Assembly: GCA_045596385.1 (NCBI GenBank)
Contig: JAZOCC010000012.1
Coordinates: forward strand, 1-64,000
From: SIG307 sp045596385
GTDB taxonomy: Bacteria; Bacillota; Clostridia; Lachnospirales; Lachnospiraceae
DNA length: 64,000 nt
Reading direction: 5' to 3'
The translations under genes and the position numbers were made by a program. Positions 23,376-31,146 of this stretch are shown piece after piece (the first letter of the stretch is position 1; each line of letters begins with the position of its first letter). Below the pieces are notes generated by a model, which was given only the letters and a program-made list of their open reading frames with translations, was not told the origin of the DNA and made no database searches.

Positions 23376-24563
23376 TCAATGCGAATTTCCCGGTAGTTTC
23401 TTCCTTCCCACCGTGCGGACCGGTCCCTTACTTCCGATTTGTTTTATTTCTGTGGGTTCGCCCTTTTTCGACGATTCTTTTTTTATGTTTGCCGATACCA
23501 TGGCCTTCACCAAGGCAAATAACATATCCTTCGTCTTTTTGTCCATGGCACTGAAGGATTGGATCATGGCAGTTACGCTTTTCCAGCGGTCCTTGTTTAA
23601 GTCCGCCAACGTCTTTGCATCCGTTACCGTCAGCACTTCGTAAATCCGTTCCCCGAACTCTTCCAATTCCTCCGGGCTTAGGCCGCTCATCCATTCTTTT
23701 ACTCCCGCTGCCATACGCTTACTGCTCTCCTTGACCGCCGGAAGTCTGATAAAATCTGCCCCCAGCACCTCCCAGGAGGTGGCGTCGTGCTGTAAAAATC
23801 CGCTCTGGGAACTTTTCACCACCTGATAGTCCTCTTCATGCTCCAAAAGCATCCCCACCACCGAGGACTCCGGCACCCAGGTTTCGACACGTTCCTTCAT
23901 CTCCTGATAGCGTTCACTTTCGATGAACTCCTTGTTAAAACCCGGACCGTCAAAATTGAACACCTTTAATATACTTCTGCGAAACAGTTTCCTGCATTTC
24001 ACCGCGGAATACACCGCCAGATTGCCTCCTTTGGAATGACCTCCGATATACACCTTTCTTCCGCCTCCCAAAAGTACCGATTCCAGATAGGACTTTGCAT
24101 CCAGCTGGGCCGGAATCGGAGATAAAAAGCACATATTAAAGTCTTCTTTCCAGCCGATTAGCGTATCGTCGGTTCCTCCGAAGGAGATAAAACTCTCTCT
24201 TCTTCCCAGTACGATTTCCAACGCCGTAAACTGCTCCTCCATAGTTAAATCGTTCCGGTTGATATAATTCCGCATAATCAGCTCCCCGAACCGCTTCGTC
24301 TTTGCCATTTCACGCAGCAAAATACCTGCAGAACGTACCGCAAAGGAGATACAATCCGCAAATTCTTCTTCCGTATGTAACTGCCAGAAGCGCTTTGCCG
24401 CATAGGCCAGCGTACACTCTTTTTTCCGCTCCGTCTTCCCGATAATCCCCTGCAAATTCAAGTAAGACAACTGCGACAACAGCAGCGCATCCACTACGTT
24501 TAGCGGCACCTCGTCAAAAGTAATGTCTCCGCGCCAAACCAGATAATCCGACAAGCTTGCCAT
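23376..24563 (-). CDS. DUF2974 (Mbeg1-like) lipase-fold protein
   Basis: A 395-residue protein starting at the ATG at 24563 (MASLSDYLVWRGDITFDEVPLNVVDALLLSQLSYL), the usual start of the family; GGAGGGACATC precedes it. The alpha/beta-hydrolase core has the nucleophile elbow 'YIGGHSKGGNLAVYSA' (G-H-S-K-G) and 'FISFGGTDDTLIGWKEDFNMCF'. Members are predicted intracellular lipases/esterases; substrates unknown. The C-terminal 50 residues are lysine-rich and disordered. It is third in an operon after the MerR-methyltransferase and the phospholipase-like gene. Confidence 0.85.
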   Translation of the reverse strand: MASLSDYLVWRGDITFDEVPLNVVDALLLSQLSYLNLQGIIGKTERKKECTLAYAAKRFWQLHTEEEFADCISFAVRSAGILLREMAKTKRFGELIMRNYINRNDLTMEEQFTALEIVLGRRESFISFGGTDDTLIGWKEDFNMCFLSPIPAQLDAKSYLESVLLGGGRKVYIGGHSKGGNLAVYSAVKCRKLFRRSILKVFNFDGPGFNKEFIESERYQEMKERVETWVPESSVVGMLLEHEEDYQVVKSSQSGFLQHDATSWEVLGADFIRLPAVKESSKRMAAGVKEWMSGLSPEELEEFGERIYEVLTVTDAKTLADLNKDRWKSVTAMIQSFSAMDKKTKDMLFALVKAMVSANIKKESSKKGEPTEIKQIGSKGPVRTVGRKKLPGNSH

Positions 24564-24680
24564 GATGTCCCTCCTTATCCCGCGTTTTCTCATCCCTATT
24601 CTATTTCGTTCCCACACCACAATATACTCCTTCGTCTACTCTGTCGTTCCATATTTTCCGCTTTTTTGCGGTACTCTTTT

Positions 24681-25376
24681 CTACTCTGTGGCTTCTTTAA
24701 ACGCCACATCTTTCCCGGTATCCCGCACCGGCACATAATACGTCTCCGGAGCACACATCTCTTTTCCTTCCCGAAACGCTTTGATTGCTCCCACACACTC
24801 CGTTACACAAAGTTCGATACAAAAAACTGCCGTCTCGTAAGGATACACCGTCAACTCCTCTTTGGTTGCCGGCGGTTCTTCGTAAAAATCTCCGTATAAA
24901 GCCCCGACCACATCCTCATACAGCTCCGGATGCAGACCGTCCAGTTCGATATTCCGGTCCTCTTTCAGCTCATATTCCAAACCAAACTCTTCTCTTAAAA
25001 TATAGTTTAACCGATGAAAGTCGGAATATCCGAAATTATACATTTTCTGACGTTCTTCTTTAGAAAGAGCCTTCGCCCGGACCTGCGGCTCCATGACTTC
25101 ATGAAACCAAACACCGTCCGTAATCAAATGACAAAGTACCCCAAGATACAGATCATCCGTTTTCATCCGTTCTTTATAAGTATTGACAAAACGCCGCCAA
25201 TTCATCCCTTTTACATCACCTACAACATCCGCATAATGGGTCCGGTGTTTGGAATCATCCTGCCTTGTAGACATGTCCGGACAAAGAGAACCGATTTTAA
25301 AACGGTTCATGTCCCGGATTGGCACTTCCCTTGCCACCCGCTCCGCTACCAAATAGTGAATCATTCTGGAAGGCAT
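24681..25376 (-). CDS. Zinc-dependent phospholipase C-like protein
   Basis: 231 residues, starting at the ATG at 25376 (MPSRMIHYLVAERVARE) behind AAGGGAGG. The pattern 'RMIHYLVAERV', 'IGSLCPDM', 'HRTHYADV', 'YLGVLCHLITDGVWFHEVM' and 'FHRLNYIL' gives the His/Asp ligand set of zinc-dependent phospholipase C folds. No signal peptide, so it is probably cytosolic and may act on other substrates. It overlaps the MerR-methyltransferase stop by 16 bases and is co-transcribed with it. Confidence 0.78.
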   Translation of the reverse strand: MPSRMIHYLVAERVAREVPIRDMNRFKIGSLCPDMSTRQDDSKHRTHYADVVGDVKGMNWRRFVNTYKERMKTDDLYLGVLCHLITDGVWFHEVMEPQVRAKALSKEERQKMYNFGYSDFHRLNYILREEFGLEYELKEDRNIELDGLHPELYEDVVGALYGDFYEEPPATKEELTVYPYETAVFCIELCVTECVGAIKAFREGKEMCAPETYYVPVRDTGKDVAFKEATE

Positions 25377-26551
25377 TTTGCCGCCTCCCTTCCGCAACGG
25401 TACAAATAGGTATCCCGCACGAACTCATATCCGCCCTCCGGCTTTTGTAACCCTCGCAAATACTCCAAAAACTCCGTTCGTCGTTCCTCCAGCTCCGCCT
25501 CCACCGGTTTGCATACCTGTAACAGATAGTCCATATAATCCTCCGCCGTTACAAACCGGAGCGTCGTCACATACGCCAGCCGTTCCACGGTTCCGAACAC
25601 CGCAGAAAGCTCTTCCTCATATTGGCGGATAGTGGTCTCATGTTTTTTCTGTCTTGCCGCAAGCGGTGTCGCATCATCCAGAAAACCGTCCAAAACCTTG
25701 ACCGCATTTTCATTGATTAGCAATCCTCCCCAGGTACAAATAAATGTCCCGTCCGCATACAAACTGTCCCGGAATTTCCGATACAAAAGTTCTCTCTCTT
25801 GAATAAAGGATGCCACATGATTAAAGAAAATGCAATGATATTTCTCTGAATATTTTCTTAATTCTAAATCCTCCCACACAAAGGAAATCTGCCCCTGCGC
25901 CAGCATCCCTCTTTCTACGTTTTCTTTTACAAACTCGCAAAAACTGTCTGCATGGGTATTGTGCAAATCCACACAAGTTACCTGTAAGCCCTTGGGGATA
26001 CGCTGTAAATTGTACCGCCATAAATTGCCGTATCCGGCTCCTGCATCCAATACCTGCATGCCACCTTTCAGCTCTGCCCGGTCAAAAACAAACTCCGACC
26101 ACCCCCGCGGTTCATCGGAATGCATCCCGAGACGTCCTACCAATTCGTCTGCCTTTTGATTTTTCACAATACTTCCTAAGGTATGCAAAAACGCATCACT
26201 CTGTGCCTTTCCCTCACGGCATTCCGTCACCGCCTTTTCCACACAAGCAATGACCGAATCCAGTTGCCTCCGCTTTTTTAAAAGCAACCGTTTCTGTGTA
26301 AGGAGCATTTCTTCCCGGTCGCCCTGTTCGTGTCCGGACAAAAACAATTCGATTTGCTCCAGGGAAAAGCCCAGATACTTCATAAGCTGAATCTGCTCCA
26401 GCTTCCGCACCGCCTCTTCCCTATAAAACCGATATTGATTGTCTTTATTTCGTTCCGGCAATAACAAGCCCTTCCGCTCGTACACCCGCAAAGTCTTTGT
26501 AGACACTCCGGCCAGTTCCGCCAGTTCTCCGATGGTATAAGTCCGATTCAT
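25361..26551 (-). CDS. MerR regulator fused to a SAM-dependent methyltransferase
   Basis: 396 residues. Residues 1-75 are a MerR DNA-binding domain (YTIGELAELAGVSTKTLRVYERKGLLLPERNKDNQYRFY), followed by a dimer helix (~80-125), and from ~150 a class I methyltransferase domain with motif I 'MQVLDAGAGYGNLWRYNL', acidic 'VTCVDLHN' and 'YHCIFFNHVASFI'. The fusion suggests that a small molecule is both sensed and methylated, or that methylation tunes the regulator. The promoter in front has the 19-base spacer and dyad typical of MerR targets, so it controls itself and the two lipase-like genes downstream. Confidence 0.88.
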   Translation of the reverse strand: MNRTYTIGELAELAGVSTKTLRVYERKGLLLPERNKDNQYRFYREEAVRKLEQIQLMKYLGFSLEQIELFLSGHEQGDREEMLLTQKRLLLKKRRQLDSVIACVEKAVTECREGKAQSDAFLHTLGSIVKNQKADELVGRLGMHSDEPRGWSEFVFDRAELKGGMQVLDAGAGYGNLWRYNLQRIPKGLQVTCVDLHNTHADSFCEFVKENVERGMLAQGQISFVWEDLELRKYSEKYHCIFFNHVASFIQERELLYRKFRDSLYADGTFICTWGGLLINENAVKVLDGFLDDATPLAARQKKHETTIRQYEEELSAVFGTVERLAYVTTLRFVTAEDYMDYLLQVCKPVEAELEERRTEFLEYLRGLQKPEGGYEFVRDTYLYRCGREAAKCLPE

Positions 26552-26606
26552 GATAATCCCTCTCTTTATGTATATTCCCGGGTCGTTTCTGATATATCAT
26601 GATTCT

Positions 26607-26637
26607 ATTATAAACCTTGTCCTTAGGGCAAGGTCAA
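26607..26637 (-). promoter_or_regulatory. MerR-type promoter with 19-base spacer and dyad
   Basis: Minus strand: TTGACC (26637-26632), spacer of 19, TATAAT (26612-26607). The spacer is nearly filled by ACCTTGxCC-TTA-GGxCAAGGT, a dyad centred between the boxes. Long spacers with a central dyad are the hallmark of promoters twisted into register by MerR activators. Confidence 0.85.
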
Positions 26638-26650
26638 GTATAAAAGAAAA

Positions 26651-26679
26651 GCCATATCGTTTTCCAAACGATACAGCCC
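26651..26679 (-). terminator. Terminator after pyrE and the small membrane gene
   Basis: Minus strand GGCTGTATCGTTT-GGA-AAACGATATGGC, then TTTTCTTTT. Confidence 0.75.
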
Positions 26680-26702
26680 TTCGCTCTTACTTCCTCTTCT
26701 GT

Positions 26703-26858
26703 TTAGAACATTACTTCCGACTTTCTCTTTAACAATCTTGCGCTGTTCGCAATGAGAGCCGCTCCGGTAAGCGCACCCACAATAATAGCCACAATACCGA
26801 GCACCAGGCTCCAAACACCTACGGAAGACATGGTCTTATAAATCTTTTCGTCCTGCAT
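26703..26858 (-). CDS. Small single-span membrane protein (51 aa)
   Basis: A short gene easily missed: MQDEKIYKTMSSVGVWSLVL then GIVAIIVGALTGAALIANSA and a basic end RLLKRKSEVMF. GGAGG lies 9-10 bases before the ATG, and a terminator follows the stop. One or two hydrophobic helices with an inside-positive tail. No named family. It lies 68 bases behind pyrE and may share its transcript. Confidence 0.72.
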   Translation of the reverse strand: MQDEKIYKTMSSVGVWSLVLGIVAIIVGALTGAALIANSARLLKRKSEVMF

Positions 26859-26926
26859 ACAATATACCTCCTTACATTTTCTGTAATGTTTTACCCTATA
26901 TTTCTTATCCTTACTCCGTTACACTC

Positions 26927-27601
26927 TTACTTCGCACCGTACTGCTCGTAGTAAGCATCAATGGCTGCCTTTAAGGTATCGTCGATGATAACCTCTCCCT
27001 TGTACGGCTTGTTGTATAAGTGCTCCGTTACCTCTGCCATATTTACGATGGCTGCGGTCGGGAAACCATACAACTCTGCCACTTCATCCAGTGCGCACTT
27101 CTCGCCCTGGCCGCGCTCCATGCGGTTTAAGGAAACGATTAAGCCCTTAATCTCTACATTTGCCTGTGCACGAACAATCGGCACGGTCTCTTCCATAGAC
27201 TTACCGGAGGTGGTTACGTCTTCAATCATAATCACACGGTCGCCGTCCTGAAGCTTATATCCGAGGAGAATACCCACATCACCGTGGTCCTTTACTTCCT
27301 TACGGTTACAACAATACTTTACATCCTTACCGTAAAGCTCGCTGTATGCCATTGCAGTCGCAACAGCAAGCGGAATGCCCTTATAGGCCGGTCCGAACAG
27401 CACATCGAAATCATCACCGTAGGTATCGTGAATCGCCTTTGCGTAATACTCACCGAGCTTACGAAGCTGGCTACCGGTCACATACGCACCCGCATTCATG
27501 AAAAACGGAGACTTTCTGCCACTCTTTAAGGTAAAATCACCAAACTTCAACACCTTACTGTCTACCATAAACTCAATGAATTCCTGCTTGTACTGTTCCA
27601 T
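26927..27601 (-). CDS. pyrE: Orotate phosphoribosyltransferase
   Basis: Joins orotate to PRPP to give orotidine monophosphate, the fifth step of pyrimidine synthesis. 224 residues. Seen: 'LKFGDFTLKSGRKSPFFMNAG' (orotate site), 'VLFGPAYKGIPLAVATA', the flexible-loop 'YCCNRKEVKDHGDVG', and the PRPP motif 'RVIMIEDVTTSGKSMEE'. AGGAGG precedes the ATG. It is separated from pyrK/pyrD, 7 kb away, by unrelated genes. Confidence 0.95.
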   Translation of the reverse strand: MEQYKQEFIEFMVDSKVLKFGDFTLKSGRKSPFFMNAGAYVTGSQLRKLGEYYAKAIHDTYGDDFDVLFGPAYKGIPLAVATAMAYSELYGKDVKYCCNRKEVKDHGDVGILLGYKLQDGDRVIMIEDVTTSGKSMEETVPIVRAQANVEIKGLIVSLNRMERGQGEKCALDEVAELYGFPTAAIVNMAEVTEHLYNKPYKGEVIIDDTLKAAIDAYYEQYGAK

Positions 27602-27689
27602 GTCATATCCTCCTGTGTTGTTACAATCATTTTGCTTGCTTCATTTTATCACAAGTAGGAGGGAAATTCAAGGAGGAGTTGGAGAAGTT

Positions 27690-28310
27690 CTATTTCGCAC
27701 TTCTCGCAATCAAATCATACACTTCCCTAAAGTCTGCATTCCTCTCCGCATGGGCATCCAACACCCGCTCCCTGTAAAATGCTTCCGCCACTGCCACCGC
27801 CTGCGGACAATCCAGTACAAACTGTTCCAGCACCTTATCCCGCACACCGTTATTTATTCTTAAACTGTAATAACTCGATAAGACTAACTGTACCAGTTCC
27901 TTTTCTCCCAATTCAAAGGTTGCATCGATATTCTTTCCGTTCACATAAGGATCATCCTTTATGTAATGCACCGCTCCGCAGTACCGGTCTCTTGCCGCCA
28001 CACGAAGGGTCCGTAATCCGGCCATCACAAACATTCCCATACACATCGGACACGGTTCCATACAAGCATACAATGTATACTCCTTAAACTTCGGGTATTT
28101 CTCCGTATCCAGCTGTAACAGACAGTCTGTTTCCGCATGGGCAATCCGATTATTTCCGCCTTTCACTTCCCCGATATGATTTCTCCCGGTATAAATAATC
28201 TTACCGTTTTCATCGGTAATTGCTGCCCCAATCGGCACCGCACCGTGCTTAAAAGCTTCCCAACCTTCCGAAAACGCTGCCTGCCAAACCTCCGATAGAT
28301 CTTTCCACAT
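27690..28310 (-). CDS. Nucleoside deaminase family protein (copy B)
   Basis: A zinc deaminase of the cytidine/guanine/tRNA-adenosine type, 206 residues. Zinc and catalytic residues: 'RIAHAETDCLLQL' (HAE) and 'ACMEPCPMCMGMFVMAG' (PCxxC). The 'AAITDENGKIIYTGRN' strand matches guanine or cytosine deaminases. The C-terminal ~75 residues (YYSLRINNGVRDKVLEQFVLDCP...) are extra relative to TadA. Substrate not determined. It lies 58 bases behind a paralogue of the same length. Confidence 0.87.
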   Translation of the reverse strand: MWKDLSEVWQAAFSEGWEAFKHGAVPIGAAITDENGKIIYTGRNHIGEVKGGNNRIAHAETDCLLQLDTEKYPKFKEYTLYACMEPCPMCMGMFVMAGLRTLRVAARDRYCGAVHYIKDDPYVNGKNIDATFELGEKELVQLVLSSYYSLRINNGVRDKVLEQFVLDCPQAVAVAEAFYRERVLDAHAERNADFREVYDLIARSAK

Positions 28311-28368
28311 AAATACTCTCCTCCTTTTTTAAGTCCCTTCTTGTTCTATTCCATAGCAAATCCAAAAA

Positions 28369-28998
28369 CTATCCAAACCGTTCCGCCAGTGCATCAAACA
28401 CTTCCTCAGCCCTTATCTCCGTAAACTTCCTCTCCCGCAAAAATCCCTCTGCCAAAAGCTTTTTCGCTGCTTCTACGCCGACTTTATTGTACACGGAAAA
28501 GTCCTCCAACTTCTGCGGCAAGTGCGGATCCTCTCCGTGATAAAACAGCTCCCATAAGGTCTGAAATGCCCGTTGCATATGTCCGTACTCTTCTTTTTCA
28601 AAGGTCACCTGTACGTTTTTCCGCGCCAAAAACGCATGTTGTTGCATCAGCCCCATGGCACCGCCGTAATCGTCCGGTGCGCCGATTACCACATGACGAA
28701 TATGCCCCATTACCAGCGTCCCCATACACATCGGACAAGGCTCCAAACCGGCATATAACGTATACGCCTTTACATTCGGATACTTCAGTACATCCAGATT
28801 CCGCACTGCCTCCACCTCGGCATGCCACACGGCCGGATTCGGAATGCAACCTTCGAAGATCCGGTTGCGTCCCTCGGAAATAATCTCTCCGTTTTCATCT
28901 ACAATTACTGCTCCGATGGCTTTGCTCCCTTCACAAAAGGACTCCCAGGCCAGTTCAAACACCCTCTGCCACGGGCGAGAAAGTTCCGCAAATCGCAT
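28369..28998 (-). CDS. Nucleoside deaminase family protein (copy A)
   Basis: 209 residues, same plan as its downstream neighbour: 'AVIVDENGEIISEGRNRI', 'WHAEVEAVRNL' (HAE) and 'AGLEPCPMCMGTLVMGHI'. The two align along their length but are clearly diverged, including 'LFYHGEDPHLPQKLED' in the tail here. This suggests an old tandem duplication with specialised substrates (for example guanine and a modified base). The real start is probably the ATG at 28998 (MRFAELSRPWQRVFELAWES). Confidence 0.87.
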   Translation of the reverse strand: MRFAELSRPWQRVFELAWESFCEGSKAIGAVIVDENGEIISEGRNRIFEGCIPNPAVWHAEVEAVRNLDVLKYPNVKAYTLYAGLEPCPMCMGTLVMGHIRHVVIGAPDDYGGAMGLMQQHAFLARKNVQVTFEKEEYGHMQRAFQTLWELFYHGEDPHLPQKLEDFSVYNKVGVEAAKKLLAEGFLRERKFTEIRAEEVFDALAERFG

Positions 28999-29040
28999 AA
29001 GTAACGCCCTCTCTTTCGTTTTTTACCTTCTTACTTACAG

Positions 29041-29135
29041 TATACCACAAAGCAACGAGCTGAAAGGAACTTCATGTTCCTTTCAGCGACTGCCCATGAT
29101 AATAGCCACTCTGTGGCTATTATACCACAAAAAGC
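29041..29135 (+). repeat. Dispersed structured repeat, copy A
   Basis: Two hairpins in a row: GCTGAAAGGAAC-TTCAT-GTTCCTTTCAGC (29059-29087) and ATAATAGCCAC-TCT-GTGGCTATTAT (29099-29123), joined by GACTGCC and flanked by TACCACAAA-type direct repeats. The same layout is found inverted at 60561-60655, with base changes that keep pairing. The element lies between aspS and the deaminase genes. Confidence 0.85.
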
Positions 29136-29190
29136 CAAGCTTTCGCTTGACTTTTTGCGTCCACTTTCGCAAAAATGTAAACTACTCTTC

Positions 29191-30516
29191 CTACGGCTCC
29201 AGTCTCCCCGTGTCTCTCGGGAACAATGTCGCCCGACGCACATTTTCCTGCCCCAGCAATTTACTCGTAAACCGTTCCAGACCAAGTCCCAGTCCTCCGT
29301 GAGGCGGCATACCGTACTTGTGCATCATGAGATAGCTTTCAAACAGGGAAAGGTTCATTCCGAGGCGTTCCATCTTAGCCACCTGCTCCTTGTAAGAATG
29401 GATACGCTGGCCACCGGTCGTTATCTCCAGTCCCCGGAACAGAAGGTCAAAGCTTTCCGTCAGCTCACAATTTTCTACACTTTCCATAGCATAAAACGGA
29501 CGCTTTTTGCTCGGATAATGGGTTACAAATACAAATTCGCTGCCGGTCTGCTTCTGCATCAGTTCACAAAGCAGCTTCTCCTCCTCCGGTTCAAAGTCTT
29601 CGTAGTCCTTGATTTCCCTGTGATATTCCTTTGCCACCAATTCCTTCGCCTCATGGAACCGGATGGCCGGTATCTCTGTCACCGTTGGGAGCTTTACCGC
29701 CAGCAGCTCCAATTCATGCTTGTAATTCTCCTCCAAATACTGAAGAACCGCCCGCAGCATCGCCGTCTCCGTCTGCATAATTTCCTCAAAGCTTTCGATA
29801 TACCCCATCTCAAAGTCCACACTGGTATACTCGTTCAAATGTCTGGAGGTGTCGTGCTTTTCCGCCCGGAACACCGGCGCAATCTCGAATACCCGCTCAT
29901 ACACGCCCACCATCATCTGCTTGTAAAACTGCGGGCTCTGCGCCAGATACGCTTCCCTTCCGAAGTATCCGATACGGAAAATATTGGCTCCGCCCTCCGC
30001 ACCGGAATATACGATTTTCGGAGAATGAATTTCCGTAAAACCGTTTTCTTGTAGAAACTTCCGGATACCGAAGGTAATGCCCTCCTGAATCTTAAAGATA
30101 GCCCGCTCCTTTTCATTCCTGAGCGTCACCGGCCGGTAATTCAAAAGGTTCTCCAAGGAGGTGTCTACCAGCTTATTATTAATGACAATCGGGCTGATTT
30201 CCTCCGGTTTTGACAAAATTTCCACCGCCAGCAAATGCAGCTCATACCCGGTACGGGATCGTTCCTCTGCTACCACATCTGCCGTAAAGAGTACACAACT
30301 CTCTTCCACCAGTTCTTCCAAAGAAAAGTTTGCCTTCTCCTCGGAATAAATGCACTGTACCACCTGCCTTGCGGTCCGTAGAAGTACAAAAGCAAATCCC
30401 CGCATCTTACGAATCTTATAAATACTTCCGTGGATTTGTATCTGTTCTCCGATATGTGCCTGTAACTGCTCCGGTGTTACCGTTCTCTTTGTTATTTCTC
30501 CGTTCATTGTTCTCAT
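29191..30516 (-). CDS. aspS: Aspartyl-tRNA synthetase, archaeal-type (probably non-discriminating)
   Basis: 441 residues, a class II synthetase charging tRNA-Asp and probably tRNA-Asn with aspartate. An N-terminal OB anticodon-binding fold (QIQIHGSIYKIRKMRGFAFVLLR) precedes motif 2 'FRAEKHDTSRHLNEYTSVDFEMGYI' and motif 3 'GGLGLGLERFTSKLLG'. The length and absence of the bacterial GAD insert mark the archaeal/eukaryal group, used by Clostridia with GatCAB for Asn-tRNA. The first ATG has GAGGA eight bases upstream. A 360-base leader with a promoter, a structured RNA and a small frame stands before it; it shows no T-box AGGGUGG motif. Confidence 0.9.
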   Translation of the reverse strand: MRTMNGEITKRTVTPEQLQAHIGEQIQIHGSIYKIRKMRGFAFVLLRTARQVVQCIYSEEKANFSLEELVEESCVLFTADVVAEERSRTGYELHLLAVEILSKPEEISPIVINNKLVDTSLENLLNYRPVTLRNEKERAIFKIQEGITFGIRKFLQENGFTEIHSPKIVYSGAEGGANIFRIGYFGREAYLAQSPQFYKQMMVGVYERVFEIAPVFRAEKHDTSRHLNEYTSVDFEMGYIESFEEIMQTETAMLRAVLQYLEENYKHELELLAVKLPTVTEIPAIRFHEAKELVAKEYHREIKDYEDFEPEEEKLLCELMQKQTGSEFVFVTHYPSKKRPFYAMESVENCELTESFDLLFRGLEITTGGQRIHSYKEQVAKMERLGMNLSLFESYLMMHKYGMPPHGGLGLGLERFTSKLLGQENVRRATLFPRDTGRLEP

Positions 30517-30582
30517 ATTGTTATCCTCTTTTCTGCGCTATCCTCTCCGGACCGAACCGTGCCATAGCGCAGGCATAGCCGG

Positions 30583-30654
30583 TCATAGTAACAATTTCTG
30601 ATTTCTCACCTTTTTCAAATCATCCGTAAGGACATCGTCTGTACGTCCCATCAT
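30583..30654 (-). CDS. Possible 23-residue leader peptide before aspS
   Basis: ATGATGGGACG... reads MMGRTDDVLTDDLKKVRNQKLLL and stops. A strong AAAGGGGGC lies five bases upstream. It sits between the structured leader RNA and aspS. It could be a small protein or a translated leader used in control; nothing but the ribosome site supports it. Confidence 0.4.
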   Translation of the reverse strand: MMGRTDDVLTDDLKKVRNQKLLL

Positions 30655-30680
30655 ATCGCCCCCTTTCACAGGATAAAGGA

Positions 30681-30866
30681 AGAGCCACACAAAGCAGAAA
30701 ACTATCTACCTTATGTGGCTCCTTGCATATACTACGATTCCACATAGGCACAACACGTAAAGCGCTTGCACCTATGATACTTCACAGATACAAGCGCTAT
30801 CGATCGTCGTCCCTATTCAACTTTGCAAGTTGACTGTTCCGGTTCATCGTAGCACCTCTCGTTTCA
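30681..30866 (-). ncRNA. Unidentified structured leader RNA upstream of aspS
   Basis: Transcription from the promoter at 30876-30904 would yield an RNA closed by CUACGAU / AUCGUAG (30852-30846 with 30738-30732). Inside are CAACUU-GCA-AAGUUG (30832-30818) and AGCGCUUG ... CAAGCGCU (30798-30791 with 30768-30761). After the closing stem, GGAGCCACA ... UGUGGCUCU (30722-30713 with 30690-30682) forms a terminator- or anti-sequestering-like hairpin. The layout resembles a riboswitch (aptamer plus expression platform), but I could not match it to a known class. T-box, lysine and M-box signatures do not fit. Confidence 0.55.
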
Positions 30867-30875
30867 TTTTTTCCG

Positions 30876-30904
30876 AGTATACCACTGCTGAACATGGATG
30901 TCAA
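30876..30904 (-). promoter_or_regulatory. Promoter of the aspS leader
   Basis: TTGACA (30904-30899), 17 bases, TATACT (30881-30876) on the minus strand, about 360 bases before the aspS start. Confidence 0.8.
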
Positions 30905-30948
30905 GTGTAAATTTTCCCACCTTATTCCATCGTTTTTCTATTTCATTT

Positions 30949-31146
30949 CTACTCCACCGGCCAGAACAGTTCATCCAAAGTCCTGTTCAAAGCCTTGCAA
31001 ATATCGATACAAAGGCTGATGCTCGGGTTATAATTGCCTGCCTCAATCAATCCGATGGTTTGGCGTGCCACACCTATCTTTTCCGCCAACTGCTCCTGAG
31101 TCAGATCACATTCCACTCGGGCGATTTTCATTCGTTTATTCTTCAT
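30949..31146 (-). CDS. Small XRE regulator
   Basis: 65 residues, a bare Cro/C1 helix-turn-helix of the 'MKNKRMKIARVECDLTQEQLAEKIGVARQTIGLIEAGNYNPSISLCIDICKALNRTLDELFW' type. This single-domain class is usually paired with an integral membrane protein, as here: its start overlaps the stop of the membrane-protein gene by 11 bases. The pair probably forms a membrane-linked regulator. Confidence 0.88.
   Translation of the reverse strand: MKNKRMKIARVECDLTQEQLAEKIGVARQTIGLIEAGNYNPSISLCIDICKALNRTLDELFWPVE

Noticed and set aside
29074..30054. 326-codon frame on the plus strand
   Set aside because: Entirely antisense to aspS, which has clear homology; a shadow frame.
30681..30904. T-box leader for aspS
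   Set aside because: No AGGGUGG antiterminator bulge or specifier-loop signature could be found; kept only as an unidentified structured leader.
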